DNA of 64,000 nucleotides, taken from NCBI GenBank assembly GCA_029262835.1, contig JAJCYQ010000013.1, positions 16,524 to 80,523 of the forward strand, written 5' to 3'. Under the pieces are notes generated by a model. The model made no database searches and had not been told where the DNA came from. It worked only from the letters and a program-made list of their open reading frames with translations. The stretch comes from Bacteroidota bacterium (GTDB lineage: Bacteria > Bacteroidota > Rhodothermia > Rhodothermales > UBA10348). This document shows positions 9,667-18,691 of the stretch, piece by piece (position 1 is the first letter of the stretch; each line of letters opens with the position of its first letter). Both the position numbers and the translations under genes were made by a program.

Positions 9667-11058
9667 TCACAGGTAGAGCCACGTCGCGAGCAGGAAAAAG
9701 ATCAGGATTCCGAGGATGTCGTTGCTGGCCGTGATGAATGGCCCGGTGGCAAGCGCCGGATCAATATCGAACCGGTCCAGCAGCAACGGTACCGAAGCGC
9801 CGATCGTTGTGGCTATCGTCACCACAATGAGCAGTGCGAGCGCCGCTGTCATGGCCAGTCGCACAACATTGGTGCTGTCGATGGGCGTTACCGCCGAGAG
9901 CGCCAGTACGGCCAGCGCCAGCAGGACCGATGCCGCGAATCCATTGACGAGCGCCACACCCATCTCCTTCAGGATGCGGCTGCTGAAGTCGGACGCCCAG
10001 ACGGTCCCTGACGCAAGTCCCTGCACCGCGACCGATGAACTCTGGATGCCCGCGTTTCCGGCCGTTGCCATGACGATCGGAATGAAGCTGGCGAGCACGG
10101 TCGCCTCGACCAGCGCCGCCTCGAAATACAGAATCACGGTTGCCGCAAACGCCGAGCCCAGCATTCCCGTGAGCAGCCATGGCAGACGCCCGCGCACAAT
10201 GCGGAGTACCGAGTCCGTAGATTCCTCGCCAACACCGAGACCCGACATCCGCTGCATGTCCTCCTCGGCCTCTTCCCGGATGACATCCACAATGTCATCG
10301 ATCGTAATGCGGCCCACCAGCTTGCCGTCGTGGTCCACGACCGGAAGGGAGACCAGGTCGTAGCGTTCCATGAGACGCGCCACATCTTCCTGGTCCACGC
10401 TCGTATTCACCGATATCACGTCGGGGTCCATGATATCCCGAACACGGATATGTGCCGGAGAAAGCAGCAGCCGCTTGAGCGACACAATTCCGACGAGCTT
10501 TTCGTGGTCATCGACCACGAAAATGGCGTACACGAACTCCACGTTTTCCGCATTGCGACGGACTTCTTCGGTGGCTTCGTCGACCGTTGCCGTTTCATGC
10601 ACAAAAACGAGCTCGGTCGCCATGCGGCCACCCGCCGTCTCTTCGTCATACCCCAGCAGCTCCTGCACGTCGGCCGCATACTCGAGACCTGGAATGACCT
10701 GGTCGGCCAGATGCTGCGGCAGGTCGGCGAGCACGTCCACGGCATCGTCCGTGTCAAGCTCGTCGAGCATGCTGGTAATACGCTCGTGCGGCGTGTCCTC
10801 AAGCAGATCCGCCCGGTATTCGTCGTCGAGTTCGGCGAGCACGTCGCCCGCATCCTCATCCGGCAGCCAATGGAACAGGATCGATGCCGCGTCCTTGTCC
10901 ATGTGCATGAGCACATCGGCCAGATCGGCCGGATGCAGGTCCCGGGCAATATTGAGCACCATCCCGCGCTCCTCGGCGTCCACGAGAGCCTCCATGTTGT
11001 CCAGGAGCTCCGCATCGACCTCGAGCCGGGTAGGCGTATTCTGTTCGGGCTGTTCCAT
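9667..11058 (-). CDS. mgtE: Magnesium transporter MgtE
   Basis: MgtE_N repeats, two CBS domains (VRDIMDPDVISVNTSVDQEDVARLM), C-terminal TM channel GNAGIQSSSVAVQGLASG. Confidence 0.93.
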   Translation of the reverse strand: MEQPEQNTPTRLEVDAELLDNMEALVDAEERGMVLNIARDLHPADLADVLMHMDKDAASILFHWLPDEDAGDVLAELDDEYRADLLEDTPHERITSMLDELDTDDAVDVLADLPQHLADQVIPGLEYAADVQELLGYDEETAGGRMATELVFVHETATVDEATEEVRRNAENVEFVYAIFVVDDHEKLVGIVSLKRLLLSPAHIRVRDIMDPDVISVNTSVDQEDVARLMERYDLVSLPVVDHDGKLVGRITIDDIVDVIREEAEEDMQRMSGLGVGEESTDSVLRIVRGRLPWLLTGMLGSAFAATVILYFEAALVEATVLASFIPIVMATAGNAGIQSSSVAVQGLASGTVWASDFSSRILKEMGVALVNGFAASVLLALAVLALSAVTPIDSTNVVRLAMTAALALLIVVTIATTIGASVPLLLDRFDIDPALATGPFITASNDILGILIFFLLATWLYL

Positions 11059-11109
11059 GGACGTGTTTGGGAGATCAGGCGTGCGCCAGATGGCGGCGGC
11101 GGTGCGGGG

Positions 11110-11898
11110 TTAGCGGGCCTCGGAAATATACCCTGTCAGCTCGACAAAGTCGTGCGGCGAGAGCTCTTCGGCGCGCACGCCGCGCCACTTCTCGGGAATA
11201 CCGCTCCCATCTTCTCCGGACAGCTGGCTGAGGCTGTTCCGGAGCGTTTTCCGTCGCTGATTGAACGCCGTCCGCACAACAAGCCGCACCCGCTCGGCCT
11301 CTTCGAGCGAGAGAGCGTCTTCGCGCGGCACAAGACGCACGACCGCGCTCCGGACATCGGGTTTCGGATGGAACACGTTGCGCGACACCGGAAACAGGAT
11401 CTCCGCGTTGCACAGCAGCTGGACGGCCACCGAGAGAATGCCGTAGGCTTTCGTACGGGGCTCGGCGATGAGTCGGGCAGCCACCTCGTACTGCATCATG
11501 ATAACAGCTTCGGCGAGGACACCCGCGGCCGCCGCATCGAGCAGGGAAAAAAGGATGGGCGAGGTGATATAGTAGGGCAGGTTCCCGATGACAGCCACCG
11601 GAGCGCCCATCTGGCGCGCCAGTGCGGGCCAGTCGGCGTCGAGTACGTCTCCCAGGGTAATATCCAGGTCGGGCCACTCGGCACGAAGCACGTCGGCTGC
11701 GCGCGGATCGACCTCGATGACGCTGAGCTTCTCAAACCGCTCCCGCAATATTCCAGTCAGCGCGCCCGTTCCGGGGCCGATCTCAATGACAGGGCTATGT
11801 GGCTCGGCGCGTAGCCCCGCCACAATACGGCGCGCCGTGTTTGGATCGCGCAGGAAATTCTGGCCGAGGTGTTTCTTGGGCGCGAGTGGAGTGGCCAT
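11110..11898 (-). CDS. rsmA: 16S rRNA dimethyladenosine transferase
   Basis: KKHLGQNFLRDPNTARRIV, VIEIGPGTGALTGIL, GNLPYYITSPILF. Confidence 0.95.
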   Translation of the reverse strand: MATPLAPKKHLGQNFLRDPNTARRIVAGLRAEPHSPVIEIGPGTGALTGILRERFEKLSVIEVDPRAADVLRAEWPDLDITLGDVLDADWPALARQMGAPVAVIGNLPYYITSPILFSLLDAAAAGVLAEAVIMMQYEVAARLIAEPRTKAYGILSVAVQLLCNAEILFPVSRNVFHPKPDVRSAVVRLVPREDALSLEEAERVRLVVRTAFNQRRKTLRNSLSQLSGEDGSGIPEKWRGVRAEELSPHDFVELTGYISEAR

Positions 11899-12002
11899 GG
11901 GCAGAACGAGATGGTGAGATGCGGGGCGGAGAGCGGGTTTTGGGGCCGGGAGGTTCGCGGGTCGGGTTGGGATGTTGGACCTGGAGCGTAGTTCTCGGTT
12001 GT

Positions 12003-13241
12003 TTATTCGGATAGATACGTGCGGGCGCGGTCATGCGATCCTTCGCGGTCGGGCCAGTCCAGTACGCGCTCCCACGCGACGCGCGCCTCGTCCAGGTGTC
12101 CGAGGTGGCGCTGCGCGATGCCCAGCCGGAGCATGGCGTGTGCCCGGAAGAACGATACGTGCTCGAAGCCTGACTCCGCGTCCACAGCGTGCTCGAACGC
12201 TGCTGCGGCGCCCGCCCAGTCGCCGCCCCGCAGCGCCAGGCGGCCAAGGTAGTAGTAGGCCACCGCCGCGACGGGCGGTGGGGCGGAAGCGATGGGCACC
12301 GGGGCGGGCGCCGCAACAGGAACGTCAGGACGGGCTGGCGCCGCCCCGAACTCCGTGTTTTCGCCCCTCGCAGCGACCACCCGCGAGAACATGTCCCGGG
12401 CCACCTCCCAATCGGCCCAGCGGAAGGCCACGCGTCCTCGCAGCATCAGAAAAAGAGGGTTTTCGGGGTAGCGCTCCACGAGCCAATTGGTCCAGTACAC
12501 CGCCTCCTCGCCATTGGGCTCGTAGAAGGCGTGGATCTGCACGAGAAACCACGCCGCCTCGATCTTCACGAAGCGCCCCTCGTTCGCTACGCGCTCCAGC
12601 AGGCGAAGGCCCCGCTCGCGGTCGCCGTCCGGAAAAAACCACATGAAGGGCCGCACGAGCGGGTATTTTTCCGGAATCACGTCCGCAAAGTAGAGGTACA
12701 CCCCGTCCCCGAAAACGAGATCGGCGTTCGTGCTGTCGTAGGCCGCCAACTCGAACAGGTCGCCAATAGCGCGCCGCCCCGAACGTGACGCCTTCCACCA
12801 CGCCCCGCGGTCACTGTACAGGCGGCCGCGGAAGCCGTGCGCCGCGGCGCGAAAAAATCGGGCATCGAACGCGCGCCCGGGCACCCCTTCGCTGCGCCTG
12901 CCAAGAGCCTTTGCCCGCTCCTCGGTCCGGTCCATGGCGGCCAGAAATGCCGCGTCATGCTTCGTGTCCTCTACCGTCAGGCCAGGCAGTATACGCCACC
13001 AGAGCGAGAGGCCCTCGAGGAACGGCGACACCGGATGGTCCGGGTAGCGCGCGCCGATGAGCGAAAAAACCGAATCGGCCGCCGCAAGGTCATACCGATA
13101 GAGATTGCCCAGCGCCCGCTCGGCGTGCTCCGTGAGCCAGGGATCGGCAAGGATGGAGCCCTCCAGCGCATCGACTCCCGGGGTGCGGGCCTCCTGCGCA
13201 CCCGCCAGCGACGGACTGTGGATGCTCCAGGCGCTGAGCAT
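12003..13241 (-). CDS. Tetratricopeptide-like hypothetical protein (start uncertain; ORF opens at 13421)
   Basis: Helical TPR-like repeats, DADSV..IGARYPDHPVSPFLEGLSLWWRI; longer ORF would overlap bioY. Confidence 0.6.
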   Translation of the reverse strand: MLSAWSIHSPSLAGAQEARTPGVDALEGSILADPWLTEHAERALGNLYRYDLAAADSVFSLIGARYPDHPVSPFLEGLSLWWRILPGLTVEDTKHDAAFLAAMDRTEERAKALGRRSEGVPGRAFDARFFRAAAHGFRGRLYSDRGAWWKASRSGRRAIGDLFELAAYDSTNADLVFGDGVYLYFADVIPEKYPLVRPFMWFFPDGDRERGLRLLERVANEGRFVKIEAAWFLVQIHAFYEPNGEEAVYWTNWLVERYPENPLFLMLRGRVAFRWADWEVARDMFSRVVAARGENTEFGAAPARPDVPVAAPAPVPIASAPPPVAAVAYYYLGRLALRGGDWAGAAAAFEHAVDAESGFEHVSFFRAHAMLRLGIAQRHLGHLDEARVAWERVLDWPDREGSHDRARTYLSE

Positions 13242-13273
13242 CCACCAGAAAAAAACCTGTGTCGAAAGGTGCC

Positions 13274-13867
13274 TCAGGACGGACGGCGTCCCAGGTGACG
13301 CGCGCCCGAGTAGAGCAGACCGACACACAGGATCTTGGCCAGATCGACCGGAATGAACCGCAGCCAGCCCTTGTCGATCGACTCCATCCATGTGGCGTGG
13401 CCAGCGGCGTAGTGCAGCCACGTGACGCCCAGCGAGAAGAGTATGATGGATGCGACGCCAAGCGACAGCATACTGCCCGTCAACGAATTCCAGCGCGTGG
13501 AGAGCGCCCCGGCGGCGGCAGCCGACAGCGGATAGGCAAGCAGGTAGCCGGCCGATACGGCGCTCATCAGGTAAGCCGGGCCGAAGCCGTCACCGGCGAA
13601 GACCGGGAGGAACATGCCGATCGCGATATAGAGGCCCTGCGCGAGCACGCCGTTGCGCCATCCGAGAAACAGCCCGCTGCCGTAGACGGCCAGCGTCTGC
13701 AGCGAGAACGGAACTTCCCAGAGGTAGATCCGGAACTGGGCGCCGAGCGCCGTAAGCAGCGCAAATCCAACCACAGCAACGAGTTGCGTGCTCGCCGATG
13801 CCGTGCTGGAGCGCAGATCATCGATGGTCGAGTGGGTCCGGGAGTGGAGACGGAGTGCTGCGGTCAT
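13274..13867 (-). CDS. bioY: Biotin transporter BioY
   Basis: ALLTALGAQFRIYLWEVPFSLQTLAVYGSGLFLGWRNGVLAQGLYIAIGMFLPVFAGDGFGPAYLM. Confidence 0.88.
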   Translation of the reverse strand: MTAALRLHSRTHSTIDDLRSSTASASTQLVAVVGFALLTALGAQFRIYLWEVPFSLQTLAVYGSGLFLGWRNGVLAQGLYIAIGMFLPVFAGDGFGPAYLMSAVSAGYLLAYPLSAAAAGALSTRWNSLTGSMLSLGVASIILFSLGVTWLHYAAGHATWMESIDKGWLRFIPVDLAKILCVGLLYSGARHLGRRPS

Positions 13868-13930
13868 GGTATTTGGATGCTTGGTTGAGGGAAGATAACA
13901 ACCGCGCGTGTTCATCGCTCGCAATTGGAC

Positions 13931-16900
13931 TTACCGATCATAATTGAGGCTGGCGGCGAGCCACTTTTCCATGTCGGCGGGCGGCGTGCCCTTACGGCGG
14001 GCATAATCGTGCACCTGGTCGCGGCCCAAAAGGCCCACATTGAAATAGGCCGCCTCCGGGTGCGCAAAGCAGATGGCGCTGACGGACGATGCCGGGTGCA
14101 TGGCAAGGCTCTCCGTGAGACTGATGCCGGTGCGGGCCTCGGCGTCCAGGAGACGCCATATGGTGGGCTTCTCGGTGTGATCGGGCTGCGCCGGGTAGCC
14201 GGGCGCCGGGCGAATACCCGCGTAGCGCTCGGCGACGAGGTCGTCATTTCCGAGTTTGGGACCGGTTTCATAGCCCCAGGCCTCACGCCGGATGTGTTCG
14301 TGCAGATATTCGGCGTAGGCCTCGGCCAGGCGGTCCGATACGGCCTTGAGCATGATGGACCGGTAGTCGTCATGGTCGGCCTCGGCTTTGGCCGCTTTTT
14401 CGTCCGTGCCGTGACCCGCCGTGACGGCGAACAGGGCGATATATCCGTCCTCGTCCGGCACGAAATCGGCGAGCGCCCGGTTGGCGTGGCCCTTCCCTTT
14501 CTGCGCCTGCTGGCGAAGCGTGTGCAGGCGGGCCAGTTCGTGCGGGGCGTCCTGCGTAGGGGCGTCCTTGGGCGGGGCATCCCCGATCACGATGTCGTCA
14601 CCGTCGCGGCGGGCCGGAAAGAGGCCATAGACGGCCGCCAGGTTCGTACTGCCGGCCGCCTCGAATTCATCCAGAATAGCTTCCGCGTCGGCGAGCAGGC
14701 GCCTGGCCTCCTCGCCCTTGTCAGCGTCATCCAGAATGGATGGATACTTGCCTTTCATTTCCCAGGTCTGGAAGAAAGGGGTCCAGTCAATGTAGGGGCG
14801 CAGTACGCCTACCGTTACGCCTTCCGGTTGGAACACGCCGAGCTGCTTCGGCCGCGGGTTCGTTTCGGCATGGAACGCGAGTTCGAGCCGGTTGGCACGG
14901 GCTTCTTCAAGGGACAGGTACACCGTCTTCTGACGCCGCGAAGCGTGGCGCTCGCGCAGCGCGCTGTATTTGGAGCGAATGTCGGAGGCAAATCCCTTCT
15001 TTTCCGCATCCGAGAGCAGGCTGCCGACGACCGGCACGCTGCGCGAAGCATCGAGCACGTGTACGACCGGGCCGCTGTAGGCCTCGTCAATGCGCACGGC
15101 GGTGTGCATCTCGCTTGTCGTGGCGCCCCCGATGAGAAGCGGAATTCTCATGCCGCGGCGCTCCATTTCGGCGGCCACGTGCACCATTTCGTCGAGCGAC
15201 GGCGTGATGAGGCCGCTCAGTCCAATCGCTTCCACGTCGTGTTCTTCGGCGCTTCGAAGGATGTCCTCGGCAGGTACCATGACGCCCAGGTCAATAACCT
15301 CGTAGTTGTTGCAACCAAGCACGACGCCGACGATGTTCTTCCCGATGTCGTGCACATCGCCCTTTACGGTGGCCATCAGCACGCGGTCGCGGCGGCGCGT
15401 GGTTCCCGCTGCGGCGTTCTCGGCTTCGATGTAGGGAATGAGCCACGCCACAGCCTTTTTCATGACGCGCGCACTCTTCACCACCTGGGGCAGAAACATC
15501 TTCCCTGCGCCGAACAGATCACCGACGCGGCCCATGCCCGCCATGAGGGGTCCTTCGATCACCTCCAGCGCCGAGCCCAGTTTCTGCCGGGCTTCCTCGG
15601 CGTCGGTCTCTGCAAATTCCACGATACCCTTCACGAGGGCATGTTCCAGTCGCTTTTCGACCGGATCGTCGCGCCAGGCGAGAGATGGGCCAGTGGCCTC
15701 CCTCCCCGCCCCGGAAAACCGGTCGGCGAGCGTAACCAAACGTTCGGTGGCATCGTCATGGCGGTCAAAGATCACATCTTCGACGGCTTTCAGCAGCTCC
15801 GGATCAATTTCCTCGTACACCTCAATCTGGCCCGCATTCACGATGCCCATATCCATGCCAGCCTGGATGGCATGATACAGAAACGACGTGTGCATGGCTT
15901 CGCGCACCCGGTCGTTTCCGCGGAACGAGAAAGACAGGTTGCTCACGCCTCCCGACACCCGCGTGCCCGGCAGCTCCTCTTTGATCCAGCGCGTCGCTTC
16001 CAGAAAGTCGATCGCGTAGCGGCGGTGCTCCTCAATGCCGGTAGCGACAGCAAAAATGTTGGGATCGAAAATGATGTCTTCCGGCGGGAAGCCGACCTCC
16101 TGCGTGAGCAGTTCATAGGCGCGGCGGAGGATGGTTTTGCGCCGCTCGAGCGTGGCCGCCTGCCCCTCCTCATCGAACGCCATGACAATGACCGCGGCCC
16201 CGTAGCTGCGGGCCAGTCGGGCCTGCCGCAGGAATTCATCGGACCCCTCTTTGAGGCTGATCGAGTTCACGATGCACTTGCCCTGGGCGCACTTCAGGCC
16301 CGCTTCAATCACGTCCCATTTCGAGGAATCGATGACAAAGGGGACGCGGGCAATATCGGGCTCGGCGGCGAGGAGCAGCAGGAAGCGCCGCATGGCCTCC
16401 TCGCTGTCGAGCATGCCCTCATCCATATTGATGTCAATCATCTGCGCGCCCGCTTCAACCTGCTGCAGAGCGACCGATACGGCCTCCTCGTAGTCATCGG
16501 CTTCAATGAGCCGGGCAAAACGGCGACTACCGGTTACATTCGTGCGCTCGCCGATATTCACGAAATTGAGATCCTCTCGGAACACGAGCGGCTCAAGTCC
16601 GGACACGCGAAGGGTCGGCTCGGGGCGCGCCGGGACGCGCGGGGGGCGGCCCTTGACGGCATCCGCCATGGCGCGGATATGCGTCGGCGTCGTGCCACAG
16701 CACCCTCCAACGATGTTCAACCACCCGTTGGCCGCGTAGGAGGCCACCTGCTCGGCCATGTAGGCGGCCGACTCGTCATACTCTCCGAACTCGTTGGGGA
16801 GACCCGCATTCGGGTAAAGGCTCGTGTGTACATGGGCCGTCTGCGAGAGGGTCTCCAGATACGGACGCATCTGGGCCGATCCGAGGGCGCAGTTGAGCCC

Positions 16901-17623
16901 GACCGAAAGCAGTTCGGGGCAGTGCGCAATCGAAATCCAGAAGGCCTCGGTCGACTGCCCCGACAGCGTGCGGCCGCTCTGGTCCACGATCGTGCCGGAA
17001 ATCATTACGGGAAGCCGGACTCCGCGCTCGCGGTAGGCGGTTTCTATGGCAAAAATGGCCGCCTTGGCGTTCAGCGTGTCGAAAATGGTCTCGATCAGCA
17101 GCAGGTCGACGCCCCCATCCAGAAGGCCTTGGATCTGCTCGAGATAGGCGGCCGAGAGCTGGTCGAATGTGGCGGCCCTGTAGCCGGGATCGGTCACGTC
17201 GGGCGAGAGCGAAAGGGCGATGTTGGTCGGACCCATGCTTCCGGCGACGAACCGGGGCTTGTGGGCAGACCACTTGTCGGCCGCGGCGCGGGCGGCCCGC
17301 GCCGCGGCCGCATTCATTTCGCGGGCATGCGCCTCCAGGCCATAATCGGCCTGCGAGATGGCATTCGCGCTGAACGTATTCGTCTCAATGATGTCGGCCC
17401 CCGCCTCCAGATAGCGCTCATGCAGCGACTGGATGAGGTCGGGCTGCGTCCACGCGAGCAGATCATTGTTGCCCGCGAGGGACGTCGCGTGGTCCTTGAA
17501 CAGGTCTCCCCGGAAGTCCTCTTCGGTTGGTTTTTCCTGTTGGATGAGCGTACCCATGGCCCCATCCAAAACGAGGATGCGTTCCTTGAGGGCGCGGAGC
17601 AGAAGATCGGTGCGGGGTGTCAT
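13931..17623 (-). CDS. metH: Cobalamin-dependent methionine synthase
   Basis: [50 protein letters not shown], reactivation domain. Confidence 0.96.
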   Translation of the reverse strand: MTPRTDLLLRALKERILVLDGAMGTLIQQEKPTEEDFRGDLFKDHATSLAGNNDLLAWTQPDLIQSLHERYLEAGADIIETNTFSANAISQADYGLEAHAREMNAAAARAARAAADKWSAHKPRFVAGSMGPTNIALSLSPDVTDPGYRAATFDQLSAAYLEQIQGLLDGGVDLLLIETIFDTLNAKAAIFAIETAYRERGVRLPVMISGTIVDQSGRTLSGQSTEAFWISIAHCPELLSVGLNCALGSAQMRPYLETLSQTAHVHTSLYPNAGLPNEFGEYDESAAYMAEQVASYAANGWLNIVGGCCGTTPTHIRAMADAVKGRPPRVPARPEPTLRVSGLEPLVFREDLNFVNIGERTNVTGSRRFARLIEADDYEEAVSVALQQVEAGAQMIDINMDEGMLDSEEAMRRFLLLLAAEPDIARVPFVIDSSKWDVIEAGLKCAQGKCIVNSISLKEGSDEFLRQARLARSYGAAVIVMAFDEEGQAATLERRKTILRRAYELLTQEVGFPPEDIIFDPNIFAVATGIEEHRRYAIDFLEATRWIKEELPGTRVSGGVSNLSFSFRGNDRVREAMHTSFLYHAIQAGMDMGIVNAGQIEVYEEIDPELLKAVEDVIFDRHDDATERLVTLADRFSGAGREATGPSLAWRDDPVEKRLEHALVKGIVEFAETDAEEARQKLGSALEVIEGPLMAGMGRVGDLFGAGKMFLPQVVKSARVMKKAVAWLIPYIEAENAAAGTTRRRDRVLMATVKGDVHDIGKNIVGVVLGCNNYEVIDLGVMVPAEDILRSAEEHDVEAIGLSGLITPSLDEMVHVAAEMERRGMRIPLLIGGATTSEMHTAVRIDEAYSGPVVHVLDASRSVPVVGSLLSDAEKKGFASDIRSKYSALRERHASRRQKTVYLSLEEARANRLELAFHAETNPRPKQLGVFQPEGVTVGVLRPYIDWTPFFQTWEMKGKYPSILDDADKGEEARRLLADAEAILDEFEAAGSTNLAAVYGLFPARRDGDDIVIGDAPPKDAPTQDAPHELARLHTLRQQAQKGKGHANRALADFVPDEDGYIALFAVTAGHGTDEKAAKAEADHDDYRSIMLKAVSDRLAEAYAEYLHEHIRREAWGYETGPKLGNDDLVAERYAGIRPAPGYPAQPDHTEKPTIWRLLDAEARTGISLTESLAMHPASSVSAICFAHPEAAYFNVGLLGRDQVHDYARRKGTPPADMEKWLAASLNYDR

Positions 17624-17636
17624 GCGTGGTCGGCGG

Positions 17637-18431
17637 TCAGGTCAGCAGAAAGGACAGCACGGCCTTGGAGAACGCATCGGGCGCCTCGGCGTGGACCCAG
17701 TGCCCAACGCCGGGCAGGGTCTCCAGCCGGGCTTCTGGAAACTGGGTCTTGATGCGCGGCATATCGGACGCATCCACATAACCCGATGCGCCGCCCGCGA
17801 TGAAAAGTGCCGGTCGCATGCACGGGGCGCCGTCGCCGGGGCTGGAAAGCGCTCCCCGGATGTGGTCGTAGGCCGCGGTAATAGCTGGTAGATTCATTTT
17901 CCAGCGATACGAGTCGCCGTCGCGGTCCAGGTTCTTCATCAGGAACTGCCTGACAGCGGCCGACGGAATGTGCGCGGCAAGCGCCTTATCAATGTCGGCG
18001 CGGTCCGTGAACGCCGATGGATCCACAGCGCCGAGCGCCTTGAGAATGCCAGCGTGGTCCGGCGCGTAGGCTTTGGGGGCGATATCGGCCACAACGAGGC
18101 GGTCAACGCGGGACTCGTTTTCGAGGGCCAGCGTCATGGCCACTTTGCCGCCCATCGAGTGGCCCAGAATGTGCGCCCGCTCGATCTCCATACGGTCCAT
18201 GAGCTTGACAACATCGTCCGCCATGGCCGCATACGTCATCTCGTCGCTGTGCGGGGAGCGTCCATGATTGCGCAAATCGACCGCGATGGTCCGGAAATGC
18301 CTGGAAAATACGTTGCGGGACAGCGTACGCCAGTTTCCACTGGCACCGAGAAGGCCATGCAGGATAATGAGATCCGCCGACGGGCGATCCGGGTCCGTGC
18401 TGCGCTCACTGATCTGGGCAAAGAGTTTCAT
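17637..18431 (-). CDS. Alpha/beta-fold hydrolase (YbfF-like esterase)
   Basis: [41 protein letters not shown]. Confidence 0.85.
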   Translation of the reverse strand: MKLFAQISERSTDPDRPSADLIILHGLLGASGNWRTLSRNVFSRHFRTIAVDLRNHGRSPHSDEMTYAAMADDVVKLMDRMEIERAHILGHSMGGKVAMTLALENESRVDRLVVADIAPKAYAPDHAGILKALGAVDPSAFTDRADIDKALAAHIPSAAVRQFLMKNLDRDGDSYRWKMNLPAITAAYDHIRGALSSPGDGAPCMRPALFIAGGASGYVDASDMPRIKTQFPEARLETLPGVGHWVHAEAPDAFSKAVLSFLLT

Positions 18432-18508
18432 GCGCGAGCGTACGCGCGAAGCCGCGGCCCGTTCTGCCCAGGCGGCCCGTCGAGCGACAGCGTTTCAACG
18501 ACGACGCG

Positions 18509-18682
18509 TCAGCGCGAGCACTTTCCGGATTTCATGAGCCAGATGCCGGCCGCAATGAGCAGGATAATGGTCAGCGCGCCCGGCTGGAAAAACGAGAAGG
18601 ACACGATTTTCATTCCGCCCTTGAGCGCGAGCACGAGCGCGATCAGTGCCACCAGCACCAATATTTTCTGTGAATCTTTCAT
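18509..18682 (-). CDS. 57-aa two-TM small membrane protein
   Basis: MKDSQKILVLVALIALVLALKGGMKIVSFSFFQPGALTIILLIAAGIWLMKSGKCSR; below the ORF-track length cut-off; sits in the gap between menCE and the hydrolase. Confidence 0.55.
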   Translation of the reverse strand: MKDSQKILVLVALIALVLALKGGMKIVSFSFFQPGALTIILLIAAGIWLMKSGKCSR

Positions 18683-18691
18683 GGGGCGCGT

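Noticed and set aside
13925-17752. 1275-aa ORF on + strand
   Set aside because: Antisense shadow of metH; R/H/G-rich composition with no recognisable domain.
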